DNA of 64,000 nucleotides, from NCBI RefSeq assembly GCF_003369915.1, contig NW_022881603.1, forward strand, positions 14,171,593 through 14,235,592, given 5' to 3'. A program made the translations under genes and the position numbers. This document shows, one piece after another, positions 1 to 11,300 of the stretch; the stretch's first letter is position 1; each line of letters begins with the position of its first letter. The DNA comes from Drosophila miranda (lineage: Eukaryota; Arthropoda; Insecta; Diptera; Drosophilidae). Below the pieces are notes generated by a model. The model had not been told where the DNA came from. It made no database searches and saw only the letters and a program-made list of their open reading frames with translations.

Positions 1-526
1 AAAGATGACACCGCGAAAGTCTGCACTTGGCCGATGGCTTGGCCTGGAGTGGGGGAAAGCTCGTGTGACCTGAGACGGTCACCAAAAACGGCGAAGTGCA
101 CCCCGACGCGGAAGTGCACTTTCGAACCCGCGGAGTCAGCAATACGGGCCTATAAAAAGACGGCGACGAGAACCAAAGAACAACTTACGCAGAGATCCGG
201 CTCACAGTACGGTCGTGATACCAAGACTTACGCAGAGACCCGGCCCAGAGTACAGACGCGGTACCCGGAACTCACCAGAAGACATCGGCGCCCATATAAA
301 AATTAGTTCATTTAAAACGCTAAGAAATACAATAAAGTGTCAAATTATCCAAGTAAAAACACACGATTGCGTAAGTTCACCCCAATTGGCCGAGGCACCG
401 ACGTCGCCCCGCCCCGAGTCTACACGGTCGTTTCGTATACACGACGAGCGATGCCCATTCTAGCCCCGATCCACCTCTCTACGACAGGCCGCCCCCTGAC
501 GCCGCCCTTAAGGTTCCATCACATTT
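1..526. other. Unassigned repeat-like flank
   Basis: No convincing coding sequence. A TATA-like stretch (TATAAAA near 151) and an AATAAA near 330 look like control elements of a transposon end, but no repeat partner is inside the window, so the family cannot be named. The LINE ORF1 similarity to the right stops at roughly 527-590. Confidence 0.3.
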
Positions 527-1341
527 CTACAAATTTCTTGTGGATTGACCCCTGGACGGGACTGAGCTTACCTCAGCCTGAAATAGGTACATCACAACCT
601 TTAAACCCACGGCTTTTATTTTGCTTTGAATAAAAGCAATTACATCATTAGATGTGAGGTCAGGGGCCAGCCGTGAAACAAAAACTTGTCGTTTTGGTGG
701 GACTCCCACCAGTGGTTTAGTCACCACAGGCCTAGTACCTGTGGTCTATTTACTGGTGGGATCGGGATAGACGGGACAACTAGCGAACTTGCGGACACCA
801 CGGACACGGACGCTGCAGACGTACTTGGCTGCATATTCTCCGAGGCGATGAATTCGGCTACCGAATCTGCATCGCCAGCAGCTGTCGTTGCCTTTGGAGT
901 GGCAAACGAGATCAACTGCTGCACACTTGGAGTGGTCGGAGTCAGTTTTTCGGCGGCGCACGGCTGAGTGATGGTTGGCAATTGCAGATCCCGCGGAGTG
1001 ACCTTTTTGCGCCTCGGAGACTCATTCAGCAGTTTTAAACCGCTAAACTGAGCCTCCATGGCTAGGAGCCGATCGTATTGGTTTTTAAAACCAACGGTCA
1101 GCTCCTTAAAGCCACTCCGCGTCTGCCTCATAAAAGCCACCATGTCTTTCTCCACCGCACGGCATGCCTCGCAACTGTAATGCAAGCCATTACGTTTGGC
1201 TATAGCATCACTCACGAGGCCAGAAAATCCAGGGCATTTTGCGTGCACTACGCTGTCGCAGAGCCAGCAGGGGACATTCGGCTGATCGTGGGTGATCTGC
1301 TTCTTACAGCTTTTTTTGGCACAGACCACAGCGTATTCCAT
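527..1341 (-). pseudogene. LINE ORF1-like protein with PHD-like finger, frameshifted
   Basis: Read from 1341 downwards, this encodes about 206 residues. The N-terminal Cys/His cluster has spacing like a C4HC3 PHD finger (VCAKKSC, PCWLCDS, HAKC, YSCEAC). A helical segment and a Ser/Thr/Pro-rich linker follow. Near 721-727 the frame shifts, and about 66 more residues (KRQVFVSRLAP and onward) resemble the structured second half of ORF1 proteins in some jockey/CR1-type non-LTR retrotransposons. No RT partner is present in the window. The role would be RNA binding in the retrotransposition particle. The frame break and missing ORF2 mark a dead fragment. The clade is uncertain. Confidence 0.5.
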
Positions 1342-1365
1342 TTTATTATTTATTTATTTACTATT

Positions 1366-1737
1366 TGTTCGGAGCAGAACCCAGCCGATTAGCTGCTTGC
1401 CAAATAGCACCTAATTCTTGGCCCTCAGCCGCTTAATTTGTTTGTTACTTATGTCTATGTCACTCATTTGTTTGTTAAAGCTTTGCGCTTGCTTGCCCTG
1501 CTAAACGCTCTCTGCCAGCTCGCTCTTCGCTATCTCCGCTTTGCGTCTGCCTACCGACGTCGGCCGAGCGAAGCTGCGCTTAGCGATCGGAGCGGCAATG
1601 TAAAGGGCAGGCAAGCCACACTTGCAATTTGGATGTCACGCATTAAAGAACATATCGTAATTTTATTTCTGCGCCGAGTTTTATTTAATTCGAAATAATT
1701 AGTCGGCCGATTGGGGATAAAAAACATTATCTCCACA
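1366..1737 (+). repeat. 5' LTR of BEL element
   Basis: Starts TGTTCGGAGC and ends TCTCCACA. It is identical over 372 bp to 4426-4797, preceded by target copy CTATT. Confidence 0.92.
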
Positions 1738-1744
1738 TAAAATT

Positions 1745-1762
1745 TGGTGACCCCGACGTGAT
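1745..1762 (+). promoter_or_regulatory. Candidate primer binding site of BEL element
   Basis: TGGTGACCCCGACGTGAT begins 7 nt after the 5' LTR and has the TGG start expected for a sequence complementary to a tRNA 3' end. The tRNA species is not assigned. Confidence 0.6.
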
Positions 1763-2092
1763 CTCTGAGTTGCAGTGTCAATTAATAATCATTCGCGATC
1801 GACAATCGTTAGCCCTAGCACAATTCGGTGCTAAAACACACTTACATACACCTACATACACGCATTGCTGGCTATTAATTTCTCTGTCGCGACAATTCGG
1901 TCAGTGCAGTGCGGTAGGCAGTGCAGCGAACTCACTAATACACACAAGCGGAGTACAAAGCGGAATCGGACAGCTCGCACAGCCGCACAGCTAAAGGCAT
2001 TAGCTGTAATCCCTTTGCTTTCGGTTCCCACGTTTATACGTATACAGGGTGTCTTTTTCGGTCGTGCTGAGTGACTCTTTTAAAACCTCAAC

Positions 2093-3487
2093 ATGGCAGC
2101 ACCTGAGCCTACCAATGTCGCGAACGCAGCAATGCCGAGTGATGTAGATTTCTACAAGCACAAGGCCGAGTCCATCGCGCGCCAACTAAAGGCCATGGAT
2201 CGCTTTCTCACCAAGGAAGAGCTTGCCGAGTTAGATGAGGCAGAACTTCAAGCTCGCTTAGAGCAAATCGAGCGAATGAATGCGGATTTCGATGCCGCTC
2301 AAACGAGCCTTGAAAGGCTGGATTTCCTGCAGTTAGCCCATGATGCCCGGCTGGACTTTTCGAATGTGTATGTCAAGGTTAGGTCCAGGCTGTCGCGGGA
2401 GTTGATGGCTGCTCGCACGGTAAATGTTGCCAATTCAACGGCTCGGCATACTCTCGAGGGGAATTCGTCGTTGTTCGCCTATAATAGTATAGGCCGTTCT
2501 CGAATGCCCGAGTTGCAGCTTCCGCGATTCGGGGGGAACTACATGGATTGGCCAGAATTCCACTCAATGTTCTCGACAATGGTGCACAAAGACCATCGTA
2601 TACCAATCATCGAAAAATTCCAATATCTTCGTGGATGTCTAGATGGTGCTGCGCTGGATACGATTCATTCCTTGGAACTTTCTGAGGAGAATTACGACAA
2701 GGCGTTGACTTTGCTAATGTTGCGATTCGATAATAAACTGTTACATTTTCAGGCACACGTCAAGGCTATTTTCAGGCTGCAAGGGGTGGAGAAGGGCTCA
2801 GCTATCGGCTTGCGCGCGCTCAGCGACAAAATCAATTCGCACTTGCGTGCACTTCAGACCTTGGCGACCCCGCAGGAGATTTCGGATGGGTTGCTGATCT
2901 TCATCATAGGCACGAAACTGGACCACAAAACAAAGGAGAAATGGGAAGAGAACTTGCCGACGTCAGGATTGCCTCGGTGGTCAAGCATGGCCTCATTTTT
3001 GGAAGCGAGATGTCGGATGCTGGAGAATTTGGGATCAGCCATGGCAACAAGTCCTAGTCAACAGGTGGGAGAAGACAATCCTGTCACCCTTATCACCTCC
3101 AGTAACGACCATCCTAACCCCATATGTAACCATTGCAATTCCTCCGAGCATTACATATCTAGATGTCAGGCATTCCTGAATCTCTCTGCGTTTGAACGAT
3201 ACAAAGAAGCAAAGAAGAGCCGCTTGTGTTTGAACTGCCTCAACAAAGGCCATGAATTGCAGAGGTGCAGGTCAGGACTTTGCAGGCATTGCCAGGCCAA
3301 ACATCACACGCTACTCCACATTCCATCGGGAACTGGTGCTTCATCTTCCTCTTCACCGGCCGAGGAATCGATCCAGCAAGAGGCCGCGACTGTGCTTCTA
3401 GCAAGCGGGTGTTCCAGCCCTCCCCCTCGATCCAGAAATCTCAGCCTAGCCAGAACGTGTTGCTACCTACTGCTCTCGTCCATGTAA
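2093..3487 (+). CDS. BEL/Pao Gag protein
   Basis: The product (about 464 residues in this frame) is the structural capsid protein. An N-terminal acidic coiled-coil region (KEELAELDEAELQ) precedes a DUF1759-type BEL Gag domain with the hallmark LQLPRFGGNYMDWPEF near residues 142-157. Two CCHC-like zinc knuckles follow at about 345-405 (CNHCNSSEHYISRC; CLNCLNKGHELQRC). The ATG at 2093 is the first good start after the leader. BEL elements normally make one Gag-Pol polyprotein. Here the protease lies in another frame, and the crossover must fall near 3400-3440, so the last ~25 residues of this ORF are probably out-of-frame. Either a 1-nt change or a recoding event is possible. Confidence 0.85.
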   Translation: MAAPEPTNVANAAMPSDVDFYKHKAESIARQLKAMDRFLTKEELAELDEAELQARLEQIERMNADFDAAQTSLERLDFLQLAHDARLDFSNVYVKVRSRLSRELMAARTVNVANSTARHTLEGNSSLFAYNSIGRSRMPELQLPRFGGNYMDWPEFHSMFSTMVHKDHRIPIIEKFQYLRGCLDGAALDTIHSLELSEENYDKALTLLMLRFDNKLLHFQAHVKAIFRLQGVEKGSAIGLRALSDKINSHLRALQTLATPQEISDGLLIFIIGTKLDHKTKEKWEENLPTSGLPRWSSMASFLEARCRMLENLGSAMATSPSQQVGEDNPVTLITSSNDHPNPICNHCNSSEHYISRCQAFLNLSAFERYKEAKKSRLCLNCLNKGHELQRCRSGLCRHCQAKHHTLLHIPSGTGASSSSSPAEESIQQEAATVLLASGCSSPPPRSRNLSLARTCCYLLLSSM

Positions 3488-4452
3488 CAGATCGTTATGG
3501 AGCACTTATCCCATGTCGTGCCATTTTGGATTCTGCATCACAGGCAAACTTTGTAACATCTAGACTTGCTGATCAGTTGCAGTTGGATCATCGCTCGTCT
3601 TATGTTCACATCTCTGGAATCGGAGATTCCATTCTACCTTCGAGCAAGTCTGTACATATAGTTGTACAATCCCAGGACGCAAGCTATCGAGCTTCCTTCG
3701 CTGCAATTGTCACCAACTCAATTACGGAAATGCAGCCTAACTTCGGCGTAGACGCAAAGGATTGGCCAATGCCGAATAATCTAAAACTAGCTGATCCTAA
3801 TTTCTCCAAGCCCCAACGTATCGATCTGTTGATAGGTTCTGGTTTGTTCTTCGATTTAATGTGCGTCGGACAGATTCGACTATCAGCCCAATTGCCAACA
3901 TTGCAGGAGACAAAACTTGGTTGGATAGTATCAGGAAGCATTGATAGCTCGGAGAATAAGCGTGCAGCTTTAGCCGCTTTTGAAAATTCCTCGTGCATCT
4001 CTATTGACGATTTTCGACCCACAACGCTGGAGTACCAAAACTTAGAGCAGCAATGCAGGAAGCAGCTGCTCGAGTGCCAGGTGCAAGTGGAAAAACTGCG
4101 ATCGGAGAATCAGGAACTGCAGCGCGAACTTTTCCATATATTAAAAACCTACATATCCACGCTAAATGAAATTCAACTTTCAACAATTTCTACATTGCCA
4201 AATTTCCTGCCATTCTATACAATTACAGAGGTTCCCGATGATCAAGACGTAATCACGACAAGCCGCCTTCGTAAAGAAGCGCCGATTGCTGCGTTCGACG
4301 ATCATCCCAGCGTAGCCGCCAGCTGCGCCCAAGCAAGCATCTTCAAGAGGGCCGTTGGAAAAATAGCGGTTCTGCCCCTTCAGGATGGATCTGTTGAAAG
4401 CCTTTGCCTTCCAACGGGGGGTGAATGTTCGGAGCAGAACCCAGCCGATTAG
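3265..4452 (+). CDS. BEL protease region fused to coiled-coil and 3' pol remnant
   Basis: Meaningful similarity begins near 3440. The protein has a retropepsin-like core with DSASQANFV (DSA replaces the usual DSG/DTG) and the conserved stretch ETKLGWIVSGS, both typical of BEL protease (DUF1758/Peptidase_A17). RT, RNase H and the integrase catalytic core, which should follow, are absent. A Gln/Leu-rich predicted coiled coil (about 4027-4150) comes next. The frame then rejoins a tail, KRAVGKIAVLPL, matching the end of BEL polyproteins, and ends just inside the 3' LTR. The purine tract before the LTR is at 4412-4425. This may be a functional non-autonomous Gag-Pro product or a deletion derivative. 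Confidence 0.75.
   Translation: MQVRTLQALPGQTSHATPHSIGNWCFIFLFTGRGIDPARGRDCASSKRVFQPSPSIQKSQPSQNVLLPTALVHVTDRYGALIPCRAILDSASQANFVTSRLADQLQLDHRSSYVHISGIGDSILPSSKSVHIVVQSQDASYRASFAAIVTNSITEMQPNFGVDAKDWPMPNNLKLADPNFSKPQRIDLLIGSGLFFDLMCVGQIRLSAQLPTLQETKLGWIVSGSIDSSENKRAALAAFENSSCISIDDFRPTTLEYQNLEQQCRKQLLECQVQVEKLRSENQELQRELFHILKTYISTLNEIQLSTISTLPNFLPFYTITEVPDDQDVITTSRLRKEAPIAAFDDHPSVAASCAQASIFKRAVGKIAVLPLQDGSVESLCLPTGGECSEQNPAD
4015..4340 (+). other. Non-retroviral segment replacing RT-integrase in the BEL element
   Basis: This stretch keeps the reading frame between protease and the last residues of pol, but has none of the RT, RNase H or integrase motifs expected at that place. It encodes a heptad-rich helix (LEQQCRKQLL, VEKLRSENQELQRELF), then an Asp/Ala-rich region. 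GC-rich CTG/CAG/GAG codons contrast with the flanking A/T-richer retroviral sequence, which suggests captured host coding DNA. The borders are estimates. Confidence 0.5.
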
Positions 4453-4797
4453 CTGCTTGCCAAATAGCACCTAATTCTTGGCCCTCAGCCGCTTAATTTG
4501 TTTGTTACTTATGTCTATGTCACTCATTTGTTTGTTAAAGCTTTGCGCTTGCTTGCCCTGCTAAACGCTCTCTGCCAGCTCGCTCTTCGCTATCTCCGCT
4601 TTGCGTCTGCCTACCGACGTCGGCCGAGCGAAGCTGCGCTTAGCGATCGGAGCGGCAATGTAAAGGGCAGGCAAGCCACACTTGCAATTTGGATGTCACG
4701 CATTAAAGAACATATCGTAATTTTATTTCTGCGCCGAGTTTTATTTAATTCGAAATAATTAGTCGGCCGATTGGGGATAAAAAACATTATCTCCACA
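4426..4797 (+). repeat. 3' LTR of BEL element
   Basis: Identical to the 5' LTR; followed by target copy CTATT at 4798-4802. Confidence 0.92.
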
Positions 4798-5305
4798 CTA
4801 TTATTTGCAAAACAAATTGGTATCAGACCAATGTGCCAGACAACGCTCAAAGCGGAATTGGTAAAAAAAAGAGAGCAGAGTGGAGAGCGGTTATAGCGAG
4901 AGCTACTAAGCAGAGAGCGCTATTGCTCAGAAAGTTTAAAGAGCGAGAGATAAAGAACAGTTATTGAAGTTGAGGTGATAGCGAGAGAGTGATAAAACAA
5001 CAAAAGCTACCAGATGAGAGCGGACTGCAATGCAATGTTATGCGTACTCACTCACTGCAACAACACAAACACAAGCACAAGCACAAGCCGAAAAATAAAA
5101 AGTTAAATAATGTTTTAACACAAATCAAAAGGCATGCACTCGCGTAATAGAATAGGTTTCCAGATTGTGGTCTGGTTAGAAAGTATAATTAGAATTTAGT
5201 TAGGAAAACACCGGCTGTTTATTCAAAACAAAAGGAAAAAATGCGGAGCGCAAAACAAAAACACGTCTGATCACTACGAAAGAGAATCGGAATCATGAAT
5301 TAACT
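4798..5305 (-). other. Continuation of LINE 5' region beyond the BEL insertion
   Basis: After the target duplication the sequence continues the interrupted LINE (minus strand), where its 5' leader would be. It is purine-rich on the plus strand (GAGAG/GCGAGAG motifs) with an AAGCACAAGCACAAGC run near 5072-5088. No coding sequence is seen. The border with the Pao fragment to the right lies near 5300. Confidence 0.4.
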
Positions 5306-6006
5306 GGTCGTCATCCATCCGAGACAAATTCGTAGCTACAAGAGTAGCTACGATTCAAGAATTGACGATACAAAGACAGTGGAGGCATGTCTCATCAGAA
5401 AATAATGCAGCAGATGTACTCTCCAGAGGAATGACGGCGACGAAGTTCGCAAAACATAGCATGTGGTTTTATGGACCACTATTTTTACACGGCCCAACAT
5501 CTACATGGCCACCATCATTTGTGGCTACAAAAGAGGAATTGATGAGTACAAATCCCCAAAAGATTGGTCAGTCATCAATTATGACTATCACTCAGGAGGA
5601 TGACTTAATCTACAAAATAAAGCACAACAACTCATACAACAAGCTATTGAGAATAGGAGGAAAACGCACACAAGCAAGACTGTCCAATTCAATGAGATGA
5701 AAGAAGCTCAGAAAATTGTCATACGTAACATACAACAGAATGACTTCAAAGAAGACATACGTCACTTAACAAATCATAAGGAAACACAAAAGAGAAGTTC
5801 AATAAACTCTCTAAAACCATTCATGGATCAGGAGGGAATCTTACGAGTAGGTGGTCGACTGGAAGCGGCAAATATTTCATTTGACGCCAAACTCCCAATC
5901 CTCCTTCCCTACATCGATCCAATTGTGAAGTTGATCCTTGGTAAGATACACAAGGAAAGCATGCATTGCGGTTCCCAGGCATTGCTGACAGCATCACGAC
6001 AACAGT
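5306..6006 (+). pseudogene. Pao pol fragment: RNase H end and integrase zinc region
   Basis: Reading begins near 5306 (WSSSIRDKFVATRVA), passes through WRHVSSENNAADVLSRG, the typical end of BEL/Pao RNase H, and continues to about 5645. There the frame shifts; the second part (from about 5650, ORF 5697-6011) carries LRVGGRLE and HKESMHCGSQALL, the start of the integrase HHCC zinc-binding module. Coding is cut at 6006 by the gypsy LTR and resumes at 15980. The frameshift alone would prevent a functional Pol. Confidence 0.82.
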
Positions 6007-8268
6007 TGTAGCATACAACGTATAGCGATACGCTATCATAACGAGCTGATCTTATTGTAGCGACCAGAGGAGCACGCGCTGGTTCCGGCTTCTCTTTGTC
6101 GTCGGCAAGGGGGGGTGAGGATTTACCACTGTGCTACCTGCTCGCATTGGATACATATAATAATATTGATTTCGCGTGCTGTTTTCCTCCCTAACACATG
6201 ATCGATCGGACTGGCCATACAGAAAAGAAACTACCAAGAGTGACAAGCTATGCACACATAGAGGTTGCTCTGCAAAGAAAACAGAACATGCTGAAGTACG
6301 GGTTGGGCTGCTGAGTAGCTGTAGGTGTAGCAGCGTTTTGCCCACCCTACCTTGACCATCTGGGCCGCAAAGCCATATTAGTGGCCGATGATCCCTAAAT
6401 CCCCCAGACTCACTTCATTTCCATAATCCACTCGGCATGGCGCCCTAAAATAATTTAGTTCATTATCGATTTCATTTTAAAACTTATTTATTACTTGAAA
6501 CAGGGGCATTTCCCTACTTTACTTAAACTCCCAATTGACTCAATAACTATTTTAGCGAACAACAGGATTCGAGAATATTCCAGGTTGGAAATTAAAATAA
6601 TACTAATAATAATTAAAATAGAAGAATTATAACTAAATAGAAAAAAAAGAATTAAATGTGTATATAATAAAAAAACAGTATATGTATATAGGAGGTAGCC
6701 GCTAAACTGGCATACAAATTTAACAGAGCATTTGTGACAACAACAAAAAACCCATGGTTACTGTTCTTGCTATCTCTTCCGGCATGTGGATCTGCCCAAC
6801 TGTTTTACCTCTCCCCCTCTTTCTTTCCTATACCTCTCCTTCTCTCACGCTCATGCATGCAATTTATTTAGAGTAAAGCAATATTCTTTCACTTACGTGC
6901 CATCCATCTCCAAAAGCGCTTTTGTCGAAGACGATCCGCTTGCTATAATTGCTGTAAATGTAATTTTATTGGGAGAGCACAACAACAAAAAGAGAAAAGA
7001 AGAGAAAGAACAAGGCGCGCAGAGGCTTTCGGGGGACTGCTTTTTTTCTTTGCTTTTGAGCATTGATATTGTATTTCTATTCCCTTATGCCTTTCTTTTC
7101 TTTGGGCTCCACATAGGGCTAGCCCTTACGGTTTAAGGGAAAAGGAAAGCAAGACTGAATTAACGGCGCTACACTGCCGAAAGGGGAGCAAGGTATTTGT
7201 ATTCGTACTCACTAAGACCTTGCCTATTGGCTCATGGGTATAATTTTGATCTGGGTTTTTATTTCCTCTACTTTTTTTTCACTAAGCCAGGTCGGCCGAG
7301 GGCAAGATATTTACGCAAAAAAACTTGGGGGCCAAAAAAAAATGTTCAATATTCCGCTTTTAGTTTCGCAGCTTCCCGGCGCCGACGATGCTGCTGATGC
7401 ACTGAGTCGGACCCACAGCTGGAGCGGCGGACTCTCTGCCTTGCGCTTCTCTGCGCCAGCGGCGAATTCGATCGGTTCTTGTGTTTTTTTTTTTTTCGGG
7501 AGCGCAGTCTCTTCTCTTCCCTTTCTATGGCCAGCTGGTTGTGGCTGCGGCCGGCTCGGTCATCGATCCCAATTATCTTTTTCCGCTATTCTCCCTTGGA
7601 AATCTGCTTGGCACAACGTGCCAATTCTGTAATACAAGAAAACCCATGTTCCATTTAACACTACCTAGCGACACCTAAACCCCAATGTCCAACTTACCGC
7701 TATGTGGCGATTGGCACTCTTGTTATATTAACTTGCAAATGGCCGTCCGAAACAAAAAAAAGAGACCACTTTCGGATGCCTTGCCTCCGGCGTGGGGTCA
7801 GAATGGAACGCCCCCTTACTGGGGTGGCAAATTTCTTTTCGATTTCTTTATGGTATAATTTGAAAGCAACACGATTCTTTTGTTTGTCTTTTTTTTCTTT
7901 GATTTAGAATGGGCGCGAGGTTTAGTTATGTTTTTCCGCTAATATTTCCTCTTTCCACCACAAACACTACCTTCTGAAGTGGGGCCCAAAATCGAAAAGA
8001 GCGACCGTAGCTGGACTTGCATTCACGAACCCTCCTAACAGCGAAAGTGCCAACCACCATTTCCCTCGAGTTAACATAACCGCGGCCGACTCTCTCCCGA
8101 GTCCGACCGTCTGCCCAAAAAGTACCCGTCGATCACGAGCAATAGGGGCGCTAAACGCAATTACGATATTCCCTGGATTTAAAATTTTTGATTAGTTTTT
8201 TTTTTCCGTTCTTTTATTTTTGTTGTTGTTGTAGTAATATTTTTGTAGCTGGTTCAAGCGTCACTACA
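6007..8268 (-). repeat. 3' LTR of gypsy element
   Basis: 2262 bp, aligned without large gaps to 13718-15979. It contains poly-T and pyrimidine-rich tracts but no protein-coding signal I trust; the ORFs within it recur in the other LTR only because the LTRs are copies. Confidence 0.93.
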
Positions 8269-8280
8269 AATTCCCCCCTA
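8269..8280 (-). promoter_or_regulatory. Polypurine tract of gypsy element
   Basis: On the minus strand TAGGGGGGAATT directly precedes the 3' LTR start TGTAG; this is where plus-strand DNA synthesis would be primed. Confidence 0.8.
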
Positions 8281-8349
8281 CCAAAATCACACTTTGGGGG
8301 AACCACACCAAAAGTGGGATCCTCGCTTGAACGGCTATTAAAAGAGAAG

Positions 8350-11300
8350 TTATTGTTTTAAATCCTTGGCGTGAAACTTCCCTATTAATTTACCCTGCAG
8401 ATCTTCCACCTCATAGTAGCAATTTCCTAGCTTCTGTCGTATCCGACTTTTTATAAACGCTGGTGCTAGTTTAGCGCTAAAGCCCTTCGCGAAATTGCTT
8501 TGCTGGAAATTTCGCCGATATATCTCCTCGCCATTCACAAATGACACCTGCCGACTGCGCAAATTGTATGTTCTTTCATTCCTAGCGTGTTGTGCGTGCA
8601 TCGTATCCTTTGCCTTATGTCTGATGAGGTCAAACGAATCCTCTTTACCAAACTGTACAGTGCGATCTTCCAGCATCTGTAAATTTCTTAACAGCCTGTA
8701 GCTGGCTCCATCGACAATCATGTGCTGGCCAAAAGCGAGGCGATAAGGAGTCGTATTTATGGCTGAATGGACCGAGGAACGCAGCGCACAGCAAATGTTA
8801 CTGAGCTGCTCATCCCAATTCTTTTGATCAGGGCGGACATATGATTTCATTGCAGCTATCACCGATCGGTTTACTCGTTCTGATGCGTTTGCCTGCGGAG
8901 CGTAAACAGCAGTATACCTGTGCACAATATGATATTTCCCTAGCAGCGCATTAAACACCTCCGACCTGAACTGTACACCATTATCCGAAACAATTGTTTC
9001 AGGAACCCCAAAACAATGGAACAAATCTTCTTCCAGATACCGTGCCACGACATCCGCAGTAAACTTTTTTACTGGCTTTAAGAAAGGAAACTTCGACAAG
9101 TGATCAACCACAATAAAAATCCCTATATGCCCAGAACGACTTCGGGGATACGGCCCCAGGAAATCGACAAACAGTTTCTGGAAAAACCTATCCGATGTAC
9201 CAATGTTCCCTAAAGGCGGTCGAAGGGTATGATTGGGATGCTTTGTGATCTTGCATACATGGCAATTATTTATATATGTCCTTACGTCGGACACCAAATT
9301 CGGCCAATAGTAGAAACGCCTAAGTTTTTCTAATGTTTTGTTTATCCCACAGTGAGCTGATAGCTGGTTTTCGTGAGCGTCTTTTAAGGTTTCCTCGACT
9401 AATCCTCGTGGTATCCAAAGCTTCCAACATAAATCGTCAGCTACCTTGTCTCCCGCCGCGTGCTCGGCGCGTCGGTATATATACCCCTCTACGATTTTCA
9501 AATCTGGAGTCTTGGACGCGTTTTCAACGAGTTTGTCTCTTAGGGCTACATACTCCGGCGACCTAAATTCTTCTGACTGAAGGTCAACAATGCTGGACAA
9601 AACTAATGCCGATAAGTCTTCGGTATTTGTGCGCGAAAGAGCATCTGGGACTACGTTTTGGCTACCTTTTCTATGCTGGATTTTAAACGGGAACCCCTGA
9701 AGTTTTAAGGACCATCTAGCTAACCGTGAACTGAGATCAGACTGGGTCATTAGCCATTTTAAGGATGCATGGTCTGTTATGATGATGAACTCCTGCCCTT
9801 CGATGTAAGCCCTAAACTTCTTAACCGCCAAAACTGCTGCCAAACACTCTTTTTCGGTCACTGTGTAATTCCGTTGGCATTTATTTAGCTTCCGTGACAT
9901 GAAAGCCACAGGTACTTCATCCTTGTCCTCATTGGTCTGCATCAACACGGCCCCCACGCCTGAGTCACTTGCATCACAATGTATGCTAAATGGTATATTG
10001 AAATTCGGGCTATGCAAAACTGGGGCTGCGCTCATACGTTCCTTTAATAATTCGAACGACTTTTGTGCTTCTTCGCTCCAAACAAAGCTACGCTTTTGCT
10101 TTAGAGTATCTGTTAACGGGGCGGCCAATGCAGCATAGTTCCGGATGAACTTATGATACCATCCAGTTAAGCCAAGGAAACGTCGAACTTGCTTAATTGA
10201 ACGAGGTACTGGAAAATCGGTAACAGCTGCTATTTTGTCTGGATCGGTATTAATCGTGCCATTACCAATTACGTGACCTAAATATTTGACCTCCTTTATA
10301 CAAAAATGACTCTTTTCAACATTTAGGGTTAAATTTGCTATTTTAAATTGAGTAGCTAGAATTCCTAATACCTCCAGATGCCGCTCAAATGTGTCAGACA
10401 CGATCAAGAGGTCATCAAGGTAGATGAAAACTTCATTTCGGAGATTTGCGGGGATAACCTTATCCATGAGCCTTGACATGGTCTGAGGTGAGTTCGTTAG
10501 CCCAAATGGCATCACGGTGAACTGATAAAGAGGCCTCCCGGGAACAGTAAACGCCGTTTTATCCCGCGATTTCTTATCGAGCGGTATCTGCCAAAATGCG
10601 TCTTTTAGATCCAAGCTTGTAATGAACTCGGCCTTGGGCAATCTCGCCAAAATACCATCGATAAGCGGCATAGGGTATGCGTCCTTTACTGTAGAGTCGT
10701 TGAGTTTCCTGCTATCGATGCATAGTCGAACTTTGCCAGGTTTGCGCACTAATACTACTGGTGAGGACCAACTACTATTTGATTCTTCGATTACCCCCAG
10801 CTTAAGCATTCGATCCAATTCATTGTACATCAGGTTCTCTATAGCAGGTGAAACTGGATAGTGACGCTGCTTGATTGGTTTTGCGTCAGCTATATCAATC
10901 GAATGCGATATCAAGGTGGTGCGTCCTAAACCTTTGATAGCAAAGGAGGGAAACAGAAGAATGGCAGCTGCTAGTGTTTTTTGTTGATGTACAGTTAATG
11001 ACCTACTTAAGGGATCGCTCACTGACAAAACCGATAGTTGCTCACTTAAAAGAGAAACTGGAAGCAAGTTAAACGCCTTCCAAAAATCTATACCCAAATA
11101 AAGGTCTCCCGATAAAGATGGGACTACGAAAAAGGTTATCTTCTTGGATTCGCCTCGATAGCTAACCTCTGTCGTCAGTCGACCAATAATATCCTGCGAT
11201 TTTCCATCGGCCGTCTTCACCGTGGCCGATAAACGCTTATATTCCGTTTTCTCCATTACGTCTTTCGCCAGATGACCGCCAATACAGCACACGGACGCAC

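Larger units (their letters stand above)
1366..4797 (+). mobile_element. BEL/Pao LTR retrotransposon, recent, lacking RT and integrase
   Basis: Two 372-bp direct repeats with TG...CA ends flank gag and protease. The 5-bp duplication CTATT (1361-1365 and 4798-4802) is the size expected for BEL elements. The two LTRs look identical base for base, so insertion is very recent. The element sits about 20 bp upstream of the minus-strand LINE ORF1 start and splits that LINE. Internal length is only about 2.7 kb against 5-6 kb for full BEL elements, because RT, RNase H and most of integrase are missing. It must have been mobilised in trans. Confidence 0.9.

Noticed and set aside
6786..7678. ORFs inside the gypsy LTR, repeated at 14497-15388
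   Set aside because: They repeat because the LTRs are copies; they are low-complexity and contain no recognisable domain.
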